From positions 3,227,001 to 3,291,000 of the forward strand of contig CP021371.1 in assembly GCA_002600635.1 (NCBI GenBank): a stretch of 64,000 nt of DNA, in the 5' to 3' direction. The stretch comes from Rhizobium sp. ACO-34A (lineage in GTDB: Bacteria > Pseudomonadota > Alphaproteobacteria > Rhizobiales > Rhizobiaceae). Below, in pieces: positions 1 through 6,729 of the stretch. Every line of letters starts with the position of its first letter. The first letter of the stretch is position 1. Below the pieces are notes generated by a model. It searched no databases. It saw only the letters and a program-made list of their open reading frames with translations, and was not told the DNA's origin. A program made the translations under genes and the position numbers.

Positions 1-229
1 TGCCGGTTTCTGAACTGCAATTGATGAACTGAATGTCCGTCGATCCGATATCGCCACAGACATTGCTTGCCAGTAACTGTGCGAAAGCCGTCTTGCCTGC
101 GCCAGGAAGACCGTGCAGGAGCAAAGGCGTCATTCTCTTCGCGTCTCTATAGCTTGTCGCCAGCGACCGTAGTTGATCGTTTGTAAGCTCCGCAAAAGTT
201 CGCGGGCTGTATTTTTCTTCAAAACTCAT
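1..229 (-). CDS. AAA+ ATPase, clamp-loader-like, N-terminal part (cut by window edge)
   Basis: The reading frame opens at ATG 229-227, with a good ribosome site (GGAG, 7 nt upstream), and runs off the left edge after 76 codons. The first residues (MSFEEKYSPRTFAEL) followed by a Walker A loop GLPGAGKT at residues 40-47 resemble DnaX/RFC-type clamp loaders and other AAA+ proteins that begin with a 'KY-PRTF-EL' segment. Only the first part of the ATPase domain is visible, so the C-terminal domains and function are unknown. It lies downstream of the remnant gene at 292-465 on the same strand, so the two probably formed one operon before the IS arrived. A perfect 8-bp stem hairpin (264-283) lies between them. 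Confidence 0.75.
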   Translation of the reverse strand, partial: MSFEEKYSPRTFAELTNDQLRSLATSYRDAKRMTPLLLHGLPGAGKTAFAQLLASNVCGDIGSTDIQFINCSSETG

Positions 230-291
230 TGCAATACTCCTTTTTTGCCAAACCGATAGTGACGGGTGGCCCGCAGGCCACCCAATCAAAC

Positions 292-465
292 TCAAGCTGA
301 AACAGCGTCGTTCATCGCGACTGTCAGGCCTTTCGGCGTTCTGCCGTTGACCTCGATCATCGCGGTGTTCGCAACGGCAAGAGTTACCGTCTGCGTTGGC
401 TGTTTCGCCTTCTCCGCCTTTTTAATCAGGGCGAAGACGGCATCCAGTGTCCGTCGTCGAATGAT
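292..465 (-). pseudogene. C-terminal remnant of an unknown gene, cut by the IS
   Basis: An open frame continues out of the IS left end and stops at 294-292. Beyond the IS boundary it encodes about 57 residues, Lys/Arg-rich at first and ending VAMNDAVSA. I do not recognise the family. The part of the frame inside the IS is antisense to nothing meaningful and has transposase-shadow composition, so the real gene lost its 5' part. The sequence on the other side of the IS encodes a tyrosine recombinase, not a continuation of this protein, which points to a deletion next to the insertion. Confidence 0.5.
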
Positions 466-466
466 T

Positions 467-491
467 TGAGACTTTTTGGGCTTTGGAAGAA
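467..491 (+). repeat. IS3-family left inverted repeat (imperfect)
   Basis: Begins TGAGACTTTTTGGG. Read against the opposite end it shares TGAGAC and a later GG-TT block, with a weaker purine-rich stretch behind. It marks the 3' end of the transposase transcription unit. Confidence 0.45.
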
Positions 492-521
492 TGGAGTTTC
501 CGGCTCGGTCTGCGGGTTGAT

Positions 522-1502
522 TTAAGCTGCTTTGGCCTGGTGGTTCAAGCGGCGCTGTTTGATGGTGTCTCGTTTGATCCTTTCGCGTTCGAGCAGGATG
601 GTCTGACCGCGCCCGAAGTAGACTTCGGCCGGGGTGAGATTGTCGAGGCTCTCGTGATATCGGCGATGATTGTAGTGCTCGACGAAGGCCGCGATCTGCG
701 CTTCTAGGTCTTCCTGGAAGAAGTAGTTTTCGAGCAGGATGCGGTTCTTGAGTGTTTGGTGCCAACGCTCGATCTTGCCCTGCGTTTGCGGATGGCCGGG
801 AGCACCGTGGACCTGGTCGATCTTGTATTTCTCCAGCCATTCACCGAGATCGGAGGCGACGTAACACGGGCCGTTGTCGGACAGCAGGCGTGGCCGGTGC
901 TCGACCTTGACCTTGTCGCAGCCTGATGCGGCCAATGCCAGATCGAGCGTGTCGGTGACGTCATCGACTTTCATGCCGGTGCACAGCTTCCAGGCGATGA
1001 CGTAACGGGAATAGTCGTCGAGAATGGTAGACAGGTAGAACCATCCCCAGCCAATGACCTTCAGATAGGTGAAGTCGGTTTGCCATATCTCGTTCGGCCG
1101 CGTGGTCTTGTCCTTGAACTCGTCGTTGGCCTTGATGACGATATAGGCAGGCGACGTAATCAGGTCATGGGCCTTGAGCAGGCGATAGACCGAAGCCTCT
1201 GACACAAAATAGCTTTCCGTGTCGGTGAACTTCACCGCCAGTTCGCGTGGCGAAAGATCGGCATGATCCAGCGCCATGGTGATGATCCGGTCCCTGACAT
1301 CGTCGGGAATGCGGTTCCACACCCGTGATGGCGCAGACGTCCGGTCTTCCAGACCTTCGACGCCATGGGTCTGGAAGCGATCATACCAGCGGTAGAAGGT
1401 CGGCCTTGGGATGCCGAGCTTGTCGAGGGTTTGCCTGGCCGACAGGTGCGCCTGCTCAACGAGCCGGATGATCTCAAGCTTTTCGGTAGCGGGATATCTC
1501 AT
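522..1502 (-). CDS. IS3-family transposase OrfB (DDE integrase domain)
   Basis: A 326-residue protein with an N-terminal helix-turn-helix (TRP-type, residues about 1-60) and an rve integrase core. The three catalytic acids are visible in WQTDFTYL, LLSDNGPCY and the HPQTQGKIERWHQ segment, the D-D-E layout of IS3 transposases. Its ATG overlaps the orfA stop (ATGA) and lies in the -1 frame. An A7 run in the end of orfA (1531-1537) could permit -1 frameshifting: from there to the orfB ATG the -1 frame has no stop, so an OrfAB fusion transposase is possible. The frame is full length with no internal stop, so the copy could still be active. Confidence 0.93.
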   Translation of the reverse strand: MRYPATEKLEIIRLVEQAHLSARQTLDKLGIPRPTFYRWYDRFQTHGVEGLEDRTSAPSRVWNRIPDDVRDRIITMALDHADLSPRELAVKFTDTESYFVSEASVYRLLKAHDLITSPAYIVIKANDEFKDKTTRPNEIWQTDFTYLKVIGWGWFYLSTILDDYSRYVIAWKLCTGMKVDDVTDTLDLALAASGCDKVKVEHRPRLLSDNGPCYVASDLGEWLEKYKIDQVHGAPGHPQTQGKIERWHQTLKNRILLENYFFQEDLEAQIAAFVEHYNHRRYHESLDNLTPAEVYFGRGQTILLERERIKRDTIKQRRLNHQAKAA

Positions 1503-1873
1503 TCCTCGTCGCCCCCATCCCCGATCATGCTTTTTTTGAGCAGGCGGTTCTCCAGGGTGAGATCGGCCAGCGCCTCTTTCAGGTCGCGGCTCTCCTTGCG
1601 CAGAGCCTTTACCTCGTCACTGGTCGCCGAGCGGGCGGTGTCGCCTGCAAGGCGCTTCTTGCCCGCTTCGAGGAATTCCTTCGACCAGCTATAATACAGG
1701 CTTTCGGTGATCCCCTCGCGGCGGCAGATCGCAGCGATGCTGTCTTCGCCACGCAGCCCTTCAAGCACGATGCGGATCTTCTCCTCCGACGAATGATGCT
1801 TGCGCGTGGCACGGCGGATGTCCTTGATCGTCTTTTCGGCCGCTGATGTTTGCGGCCCGGTTTTCTGTCTCAT
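1499..1873 (-). CDS. IS3-family transposase OrfA (DNA-binding subunit)
   Basis: A 124-residue protein starting at ATG 1873-1871 (MRQKTGPQTS). The frame is open further upstream, but that extension overlaps the terminal repeat region. Residues about 25-75 form the helix-turn-helix of the HTH_Tnp_1 family (SSEEKIRIVLEGLRGE, then IAAICRREGITESLYYSW). The C-terminal third is a heptad-like leucine zipper (KALRKESRDLKEALADLTLENRLLKK), which multimerises OrfA and OrfAB in this family. The A7 slippery run falls in the codons of the final KKS before the stop. Confidence 0.92.
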   Translation of the reverse strand: MRQKTGPQTSAAEKTIKDIRRATRKHHSSEEKIRIVLEGLRGEDSIAAICRREGITESLYYSWSKEFLEAGKKRLAGDTARSATSDEVKALRKESRDLKEALADLTLENRLLKKSMIGDGGDEE

Positions 1874-1918
1874 CTTCGCTTCCTTTGAATGAGCTACGAT
1901 GAGCTGAAAATCCTCTCT

Positions 1919-1943
1919 TCTCAATTAAACCAGTTCTGTCTCA
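1919..1943 (-). repeat. IS3-family right inverted repeat (imperfect)
   Basis: Read on the minus strand it begins TGAGACAGAACTGG. The TGA of this terminus supplies, by chance, the stop codon (1943-1941) that ends the truncated recombinase frame. Confidence 0.45.
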
Positions 1944-2111
1944 AGGGCGCTGATGTCCGACAAGTTTTAGCGCGGCGATCTCGCCGACACGTAAACCGGC
2001 AAAATGCGAAAGAAAAATCGCCAACCGATTACGGCCAGCATATTTCCCCTGTGCCACCACGGCCATTAGCCGCTTGAATTCCGCGTCCGTCAGCACACGA
2101 GCTTGTTTCAC
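1941..2111 (-). pseudogene. Minimal tyrosine recombinase, 5' stump truncated by the IS
   Basis: The frame opens at GTG 2111-2109 behind a good Shine-Dalgarno (GAGGT, 6 nt spacing) and encodes 56 residues before a stop supplied by the IS end. It starts straight into the recombinase catalytic domain (VLTDAEFKRLM, then HFAGLRVGEIAALK, the box I segment with the first catalytic Arg). There is no N-terminal SAM-like core-binding domain, as in FimB/FimE-type enzymes of about 180-200 residues. Boxes II (H-x-x-R, Tyr) are missing, so this copy cannot be active. Its ribosome site lies inside the recombination-like site 2117-2146, so the gene reads away from the cassette array exactly as integron integrases do. 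Confidence 0.75.
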
Positions 2112-2116
2112 GTCCG

Positions 2117-2146
2117 AACCTCACAAAATGCAGCGTTTTCGTGCCG
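2117..2146 (-). repeat. Cassette-boundary site A (recombinase-proximal)
   Basis: Plus strand: arm AACCTCACAAAA, centre TGCAGC(G), arm TTTTCGTGCC. The arms are imperfect inverted repeats. Read on the minus strand the right arm is TTTTGTGAGGTT, matching sites D and E and pointing toward the recombinase gene. It contains that gene's Shine-Dalgarno. It is inverted relative to sites B-F. Bases 2147-2239 to the next site hold no credible gene. Confidence 0.65.
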
Positions 2147-2239
2147 CAAGTTATGTTGCCGAAGGGGCGAAAGAGCGAGCGAAGAGTTGCGCAGGAAATT
2201 TCCAAGCGAATTCAATAGCTCATGCGTCGGACGTGCCGA

Positions 2240-2270
2240 AACCTAAGAAAATGCGTGTTTTGTGACGTTT
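2240..2270 (+). repeat. Cassette-boundary site B
   Basis: Arm AACCTAAGAAAA, centre TGCGTG, arm TTTTGTGACGTTT. Site C shares the left arm almost exactly, including the preceding CCG. The site lies upstream of the DUF805 unit. Bases 2271-2476 carry no gene I can support and presumably hold the DUF805 promoter. Confidence 0.7.
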
Positions 2271-2476
2271 AGAGAGTTGGAGTGAATATGCGCCGTCACG
2301 GCACCGATCCAGAGCCACAGCTTTCACCGGCCCTACGGTGATAGAGCCATTCAGCCACGAGCGATTGTGACCGCATCGGAGTGTACGTCAGCAAAGTATC
2401 AACCTATCGGGGATACCCTCCGCATATCGAAGCTTGAGGGGCTTGAGCTTCATTCCGCGCAGATCAGGGGTTTATC

Positions 2477-2959
2477 GTGGGTAGTTTTTCTATTTGGCAC
2501 TGGCTAATCGTTTTCATTGTCTTTCTAGTGCCGTTGTTCTTCATACTTCGGAACGCACCGGACGGTGCAAATCGGTTCGGCGAGCTACCGGTCGCGATGA
2601 ACTTCGGACAGGCAATCGGAAGCTTTTTCCGCAACTATGTGGAATTTTCAGGTAGGGCAAGCCGATCCGAATTCTGGTATTCGATGCTGTTTGTGTTCAT
2701 CGTTACATTAGTCGCGGACGTGCTGGACCCAACAGAAGTTATCAGCGGCGCATTCTCTCTCGCAATCCTCTTGCCAACCATAGCGGTGGCAGCAAGACGC
2801 CTCCACGACATCAACAGAAGCGGCTGGCATCAAATCCTCTCGTATTTCTTTCCCATTGGGACAATCGCCCTCATTATTTGGTACTGCAAACCAGCATTGG
2901 ACGGCGCTCCTGTAATGGCAAAACACATCCCCCCCCCACGCAACAATGAGTTCGGTTGA
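2477..2959 (+). CDS. DUF805 inner-membrane protein
   Basis: A 160-residue protein. Residues 5-25 form an N-terminal membrane helix, followed by the DUF805 core: a SGRASRSEFW entry motif (about residue 58), a membrane helix (MLFVFIVTLVADVL), and the conserved RRLHDINRSGWHQIL segment (about residue 107) leading into a last helix. Members of the family are small membrane proteins of unknown role, some carrying a C-terminal SHOCT segment. The codons near the 3' end include a run of nine C (2929-2937). The start is GTG 2477 (shown as Met) with modest ribosome-site support. It is the only gene between sites B and C apart from the overlapping SHOCT peptide. Confidence 0.85.
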   Translation: MGSFSIWHWLIVFIVFLVPLFFILRNAPDGANRFGELPVAMNFGQAIGSFFRNYVEFSGRASRSEFWYSMLFVFIVTLVADVLDPTEVISGAFSLAILLPTIAVAARRLHDINRSGWHQILSYFFPIGTIALIIWYCKPALDGAPVMAKHIPPPRNNEFG

Positions 2960-3050
2960 CGTTTTGGAAAAACTTGCAAAGCTGAGAGACAGCGGAGCAT
3001 TGTCGAGCGAGGAATACGAAGTAGAAAAACGCAAAATTTTGGGTGGATAA
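2946..3050 (+). CDS. SHOCT-domain small peptide, or out-of-frame tail of the DUF805 protein
   Basis: A 34-residue frame from ATG 2946, overlapping the DUF805 stop by 14 bp. The peptide (DVLEKLAKLRDSGALSSEEY, then EVEKRKILGG) fits the SHOCT motif: a short amphipathic helix, the G-x-L-(S/T)-x-E-E-(F/Y) core and a closing K-x-x-I-L. SHOCT is normally the C-terminal tail of a membrane protein. If the upstream C9 run had eight C, DUF805 would read through into this frame as a 190-residue fusion. Either the tract is variable, or this is a sequencing or mutational frameshift, or the peptide is made separately. No good ribosome site precedes the ATG, which favours the fusion as ancestral. Confidence 0.7.
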   Translation: MSSVDVLEKLAKLRDSGALSSEEYEVEKRKILGG

Positions 3051-3280
3051 CCATCTGTGGCTTGCAAGTCTGCCGGCGATATCGAGCTACCACCGTCGGC
3101 AGCTTTGCGTAGAAGCAATAACGAGTCCTGCACACATAGCGATATCGGTAACAAGGTACCCGTATCGCTTATGAACGGCTCGCCGGCATGATTTTCACCC
3201 CCGGAATATTCCAGCTCCGGCAGACCAAAAACGCGCCGCGCCTCAGACGGAAATAGCAGCGTGCTTTGCCACTGGCCGGA

Positions 3281-3311
3281 AACCTAAGAAAGTGTGTATT
3301 TTGTTACGTTG
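3281..3311 (+). repeat. Cassette-boundary site C
   Basis: Arm AACCTAAGAAAG, centre TGTGTA, arm TTTTGTTACGTTG. It separates the DUF805/SHOCT unit from the McrBC unit. The flanks (3051-3280 and 3312-3543) contain no gene I can support; the second must hold the mcrB promoter. Confidence 0.7.
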
Positions 3312-3543
3312 CCATATCGACGCTAGGTTTTGCTTCAATGCCCGAAACGTCGCGATGTCACCTATCGCTCATGACAGATCCCATCACAGCCGACGCCGCG
3401 CAGTAGAGTCGTAAGCTTAACGGGCTTTCGAACGCTACCTGCAACGTCGAAAAGCAAATAGTCGCAGGTTTTAGAACTTGCTGCTGACGCGTCATGCGCG
3501 AACCTGCTAAGGCTGCTTCAACTATGCGAATGGGAGGAATGGC

Positions 3544-5367
3544 GTGGCTGTCTACAATCCGCATTTTAATGCAGAGCCAATCTATCAGGCGTCGAAGAGC
3601 TGGGCGGATCGCTGCCTGCTCAACAATAGGTCGATCTTCTCGGAGCTGTCACTGTGGACGCCACCATTGCTCGACGAACTGGATTTGCGCTTCGTCCAAA
3701 ACCTGGACGAAGGCGAGGGCGATTTCATCGCAAAGCTACGCGATCAACTTGGCCAGGGCAGCTCCGAGTGCAAGATGCTAATGGCGGAAGCGATATGGCT
3801 TTTGATGCTGTTTCAGTCGAGCGCCAACATTGGCGTTTCTAAGAAGCGTGCAGCGGTAAGCGAGGTTTGGTCGTGGTCGGGAAGAGCGCTTCCAGATGAC
3901 AACGCATATCTTTCAACGGAAGTACTTTCCGGCCTGGGCTCGGCGGGAACCGCATACAATACCCAGAGATGGCGCGAGCTATCGTTCCTGATTTCTGTTT
4001 CACGGTCGTTCAAGGCGCTCAACGGCGGTGATAAGCAGCGGCTTATGGAAGACGGCTGGGCGTTCGATACCTGGCTGTCTGAGTTGCCGGGGGCTAGAAA
4101 TAGGCAGCTCACGCAAATACTGCCTCACCTTATCTTCCCGGCCCAATTCGAACGGATCAGTTCGGAAAAGGACAAGCGGCTTATCATCAGCGCGTTCCGG
4201 GGAATGTCTGATCGTGACGCCCGCCGTCTTGGTACCGTTGCCATCGACAGAATGCTCCTAGAGATCAGGAGAGAGTTGGAGGCGAAACGAGATAGCGAGG
4301 TCGATTTTTATCTTCCCGACCTCCGAGCTGCGTGGCGAAAAGAGGCTGTTCTCGAGAAGGCCATCCCAGTGGCGGAGACCCCGGTGGTGATCCAGTCCGC
4401 CGACAATGCACTTCCGCTGAACCTAATTCTCTACGGACCGCCTGGAACAGGCAAAACACATAGATTGCAGACGCGATACTTCCCTGCCTATAGCGACGGC
4501 TCACAACAGCGTTTTGATTTCATCACCTTTCATCAAAGCTATGCCTACGAAGATTTCGTCGAAGGCATTCGGCCCACCCTGCATAACAATCAGGTGGTTT
4601 TTGAGGTGAAAGCCGGTGCTCTGCTGCGCCTCGCAGAACGCGCTCGAAAGCAACCGGACGTACGCTTTGCACTCTTCATAGACGAAATCAACAGAGGCAA
4701 CATCTCCAAGATCTTTGGGGAGCTGATTACCCTAATAGAACCGGACAAGCGAGCTAGCTACGCCAGCAACGGCGATCTTGTTTCCGGTATCGAAGTGAAG
4801 CTCCCATACTCGGGGAAGCGCTTCGGTTTCCCCACGAATATCGACATCATCGGCACAATGAATACAGCCGACCGATCTATCGCGCTGTTGGACACGGCGC
4901 TCAGACGAAGGTTCCAGTTTGAAGAAATGATGCCCGATCCGACCCAGGTCATGGGTAAAGCTGGCGGCATCATAGACGACGGTGACGGAGGAGAAATTGA
5001 TCTGCGACAATTGCTCGCGGTGATCAACGCTCGTCTGACGGTTCTTCTGCACCGCGATCAGACCATCGGCCACTCCTATCTGACCCAGGTGCGGTCCATA
5101 GACCAGCTCCGCCGCGTGCTCGCCCGTGAGATAATCCCGCTGCTGCAAGAATTCTTCTATGACGATTGGCAGCAGATACGACTGGTTCTCGCAGACCAAT
5201 CGGTTGCTGACAGCGAGTATCAGATTATCAGGGCCACCCCGACATTAGCCGAGGACTTATTCCCCAATGCCGATGCGGTCGAGCTTTCAGATCGGCCAGT
5301 TTTTGAGATTGCTTCGCCTGACGACATCTCGCCTGATGCGATCAGAAAAGTCTACGACGCCAGATGA
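3544..5367 (+). CDS. mcrB: McrB-like GTPase subunit of a type IV restriction system
   Basis: A 607-residue protein starting at GTG 3544 behind GGAGG (6-7 nt spacing). Residues about 1-280 are an N-terminal region without a motif I recognise; in McrB proteins this part reads the modified base. The AAA+ motor follows: Walker A GPPGTGKT at about 298-305, a conserved FHQSYAYEDFVEGIRP block, Walker B FALFIDEINRGNISK at about 376, and the McrB-specific MNTADRS (about 439) with the ALRRRFQF arginine finger segment. The MNTADRS motif is the hallmark of the GTP-using McrB clade. The stop overlaps the mcrC start (ATGA). The pair restricts DNA carrying modified cytosines or similar marks. The N-terminus is divergent, so its target modification cannot be predicted. 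Confidence 0.9.
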   Translation: MAVYNPHFNAEPIYQASKSWADRCLLNNRSIFSELSLWTPPLLDELDLRFVQNLDEGEGDFIAKLRDQLGQGSSECKMLMAEAIWLLMLFQSSANIGVSKKRAAVSEVWSWSGRALPDDNAYLSTEVLSGLGSAGTAYNTQRWRELSFLISVSRSFKALNGGDKQRLMEDGWAFDTWLSELPGARNRQLTQILPHLIFPAQFERISSEKDKRLIISAFRGMSDRDARRLGTVAIDRMLLEIRRELEAKRDSEVDFYLPDLRAAWRKEAVLEKAIPVAETPVVIQSADNALPLNLILYGPPGTGKTHRLQTRYFPAYSDGSQQRFDFITFHQSYAYEDFVEGIRPTLHNNQVVFEVKAGALLRLAERARKQPDVRFALFIDEINRGNISKIFGELITLIEPDKRASYASNGDLVSGIEVKLPYSGKRFGFPTNIDIIGTMNTADRSIALLDTALRRRFQFEEMMPDPTQVMGKAGGIIDDGDGGEIDLRQLLAVINARLTVLLHRDQTIGHSYLTQVRSIDQLRRVLAREIIPLLQEFFYDDWQQIRLVLADQSVADSEYQIIRATPTLAEDLFPNADAVELSDRPVFEIASPDDISPDAIRKVYDAR

Positions 5368-6605
5368 TCGCGTATTTCACATTAAGGGAGCGCCAGACGT
5401 TACCGGTTGGCGTGAGCGGTGGCATTTCGCCCGAGCAAGCCAGTGAGTTTGCGCGGCTAGAACCCGCATTGCCGCCGTCGCTCATCGAATGGGTTCACAA
5501 TGGAATTCGCTTTGGCCCGTTCTGCGGCGTGATACGGGCTGGAAACGTTGTAGTTGAGCTTCTTCCCAAGATCGACGATCGTGACGACGATGATAGCCGT
5601 ACTAGGGGCACGTTGGTCGCAATGCTTCGCGAGACTTCCAATCTCGGCGTACGACGCGGCGGAACCGCTCAGTTGGAAATGCAGCGTTTGCACCTGCTCG
5701 ATCAATTTATTGAGGATTTCTGTGCCAGCGCCACGACGTTACTGCGCACAGGCGCGATTTCGGTCTACCAGGATCAGAGGGACAATCTGACGGCGGTGCG
5801 AGGGCGTATCGATGTGACCTCGAACACCAAGGTCAACGTGATTGATCGTTCCCGCATCTACTGCGAATACAGCGAGTGCACCGTTGATAACGCTCACAAT
5901 CAGGCGCTAAAAGGCACGCTGACAGTTCTCAGACGATTTTCCAAAAGTTCGACGGTCAAAGGCATCGTGGCAGCGCTGCTGCATCGGCTCGACGAGGTGA
6001 CCAGCCGAAAGATCGGCGTCCGGGACATTGCCCGCCTACCGTTCGATCGATTGAGCAATCATTGGCGGCCATTGTTTCAAAGAGCGGAGTGGCTTCTGCG
6101 TGGGCTTTTTCCGGATACGCGGAGCGGGCCTGTGGACGGCACCTGCCTCGTCTTCAACATGGAGCGCCTATTCGAGGGCTTCATATCTTCGAAGCTGCGG
6201 CGCGGTTGGCACGGGCAAACACCAAACCGGATCATACTTCAAGGGCCGCAATTGCACCTCGCCACAACATCCGAGCGGGTCGCATTCAAGCTCCGGCCCG
6301 ACATGGCGCTTCACGATGGTGAGGCGGTCAGGCGAATTTTCGATGCCAAGTGGAAGCGACTTGATCGAAAGCGGCCCAACTTCGGAATAGCCCCCGCCGA
6401 CATCTATCAGCTCACCGCCTATGCGACCCGATACGGCTGCGATCAGGTCGCTCTTGTGTTTCCGGGCCGAGCCGATGTTGCATCCGAGCTTGTTGGCGAG
6501 TTCACACTGACGGTTCCGAGCCGACCCCAGGTTCAGGTCTATGCTGTGAACTTGTTCGATCTATCTCGTGGAGGGCGCTTACCAAGTGGCATGTTGCCAT
6601 CATGA
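5364..6605 (+). CDS. mcrC: McrC-like nuclease subunit of a type IV restriction system
   Basis: A 413-residue protein coupled to mcrB by a 4-bp overlap. The N-terminal part carries the McrC fold that docks in the McrB ring (FGPFCGVIRAGNVVVELLPKI near residue 55). The C-terminal PD-(D/E)xK nuclease shows LRPDMAL (Asp, about residue 312) and FDAKWKRL (DxK, about 330), followed by a conserved DIYQLTAYA helix. All catalytic residues are present. Length is typical. It ends two bases before site D begins its left arm, so the coding unit fills the cassette tightly on this side. Confidence 0.92.
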   Translation: MIAYFTLRERQTLPVGVSGGISPEQASEFARLEPALPPSLIEWVHNGIRFGPFCGVIRAGNVVVELLPKIDDRDDDDSRTRGTLVAMLRETSNLGVRRGGTAQLEMQRLHLLDQFIEDFCASATTLLRTGAISVYQDQRDNLTAVRGRIDVTSNTKVNVIDRSRIYCEYSECTVDNAHNQALKGTLTVLRRFSKSSTVKGIVAALLHRLDEVTSRKIGVRDIARLPFDRLSNHWRPLFQRAEWLLRGLFPDTRSGPVDGTCLVFNMERLFEGFISSKLRRGWHGQTPNRIILQGPQLHLATTSERVAFKLRPDMALHDGEAVRRIFDAKWKRLDRKRPNFGIAPADIYQLTAYATRYGCDQVALVFPGRADVASELVGEFTLTVPSRPQVQVYAVNLFDLSRGGRLPSGMLPS

Positions 6606-6635
6606 TCATAACAAAATGCGTGTTTTGTTAGGTCC
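6604..6635 (+). repeat. Cassette-boundary site D
   Basis: Arm ATCATAACAAAA, centre TGCGTG (identical to site B), arm TTTTGTTAGGTCC. It overlaps the last base of the mcrC stop codon region and separates the convergent McrBC and Shedu units. Confidence 0.7.
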
Positions 6636-6729
6636 TGATTCCAGCGCAATGGCGGGCGACGCTACTTGTTCAGTACCAGAAGCCGCCAAGGCTCGCCTTG
6701 AGGGGTCACACGGAACATAATGATGCCAG

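Larger units (their letters stand above)
467..1943 (-). mobile_element. IS3-family insertion sequence
   Basis: About 1,477 bp with two overlapping transposase frames (orfA 1873-1499, orfB 1502-522) read on the minus strand, the IS3 layout. Both proposed ends start TGAGAC when read inward (467 on the plus strand, 1943 on the minus strand), followed by only partly matching bases. Flanking bases (ATT before 467, AGG after 1943) show no target duplication, and the flanking genes are different, so one end may have been remodelled by an adjacent deletion. Ends were placed by eye and may be off by a few bases. Confidence 0.8.

Noticed and set aside
264..283. Perfect 8-bp stem hairpin GGGTGGCC/GGCCACCC as a terminator
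   Set aside because: No T run follows on either strand. It may be an mRNA structure between two genes, but a terminator call is not supported.
467..1943. A target-site duplication for the IS3 element
   Set aside because: No 3-5 bp direct repeat is found at the proposed ends.
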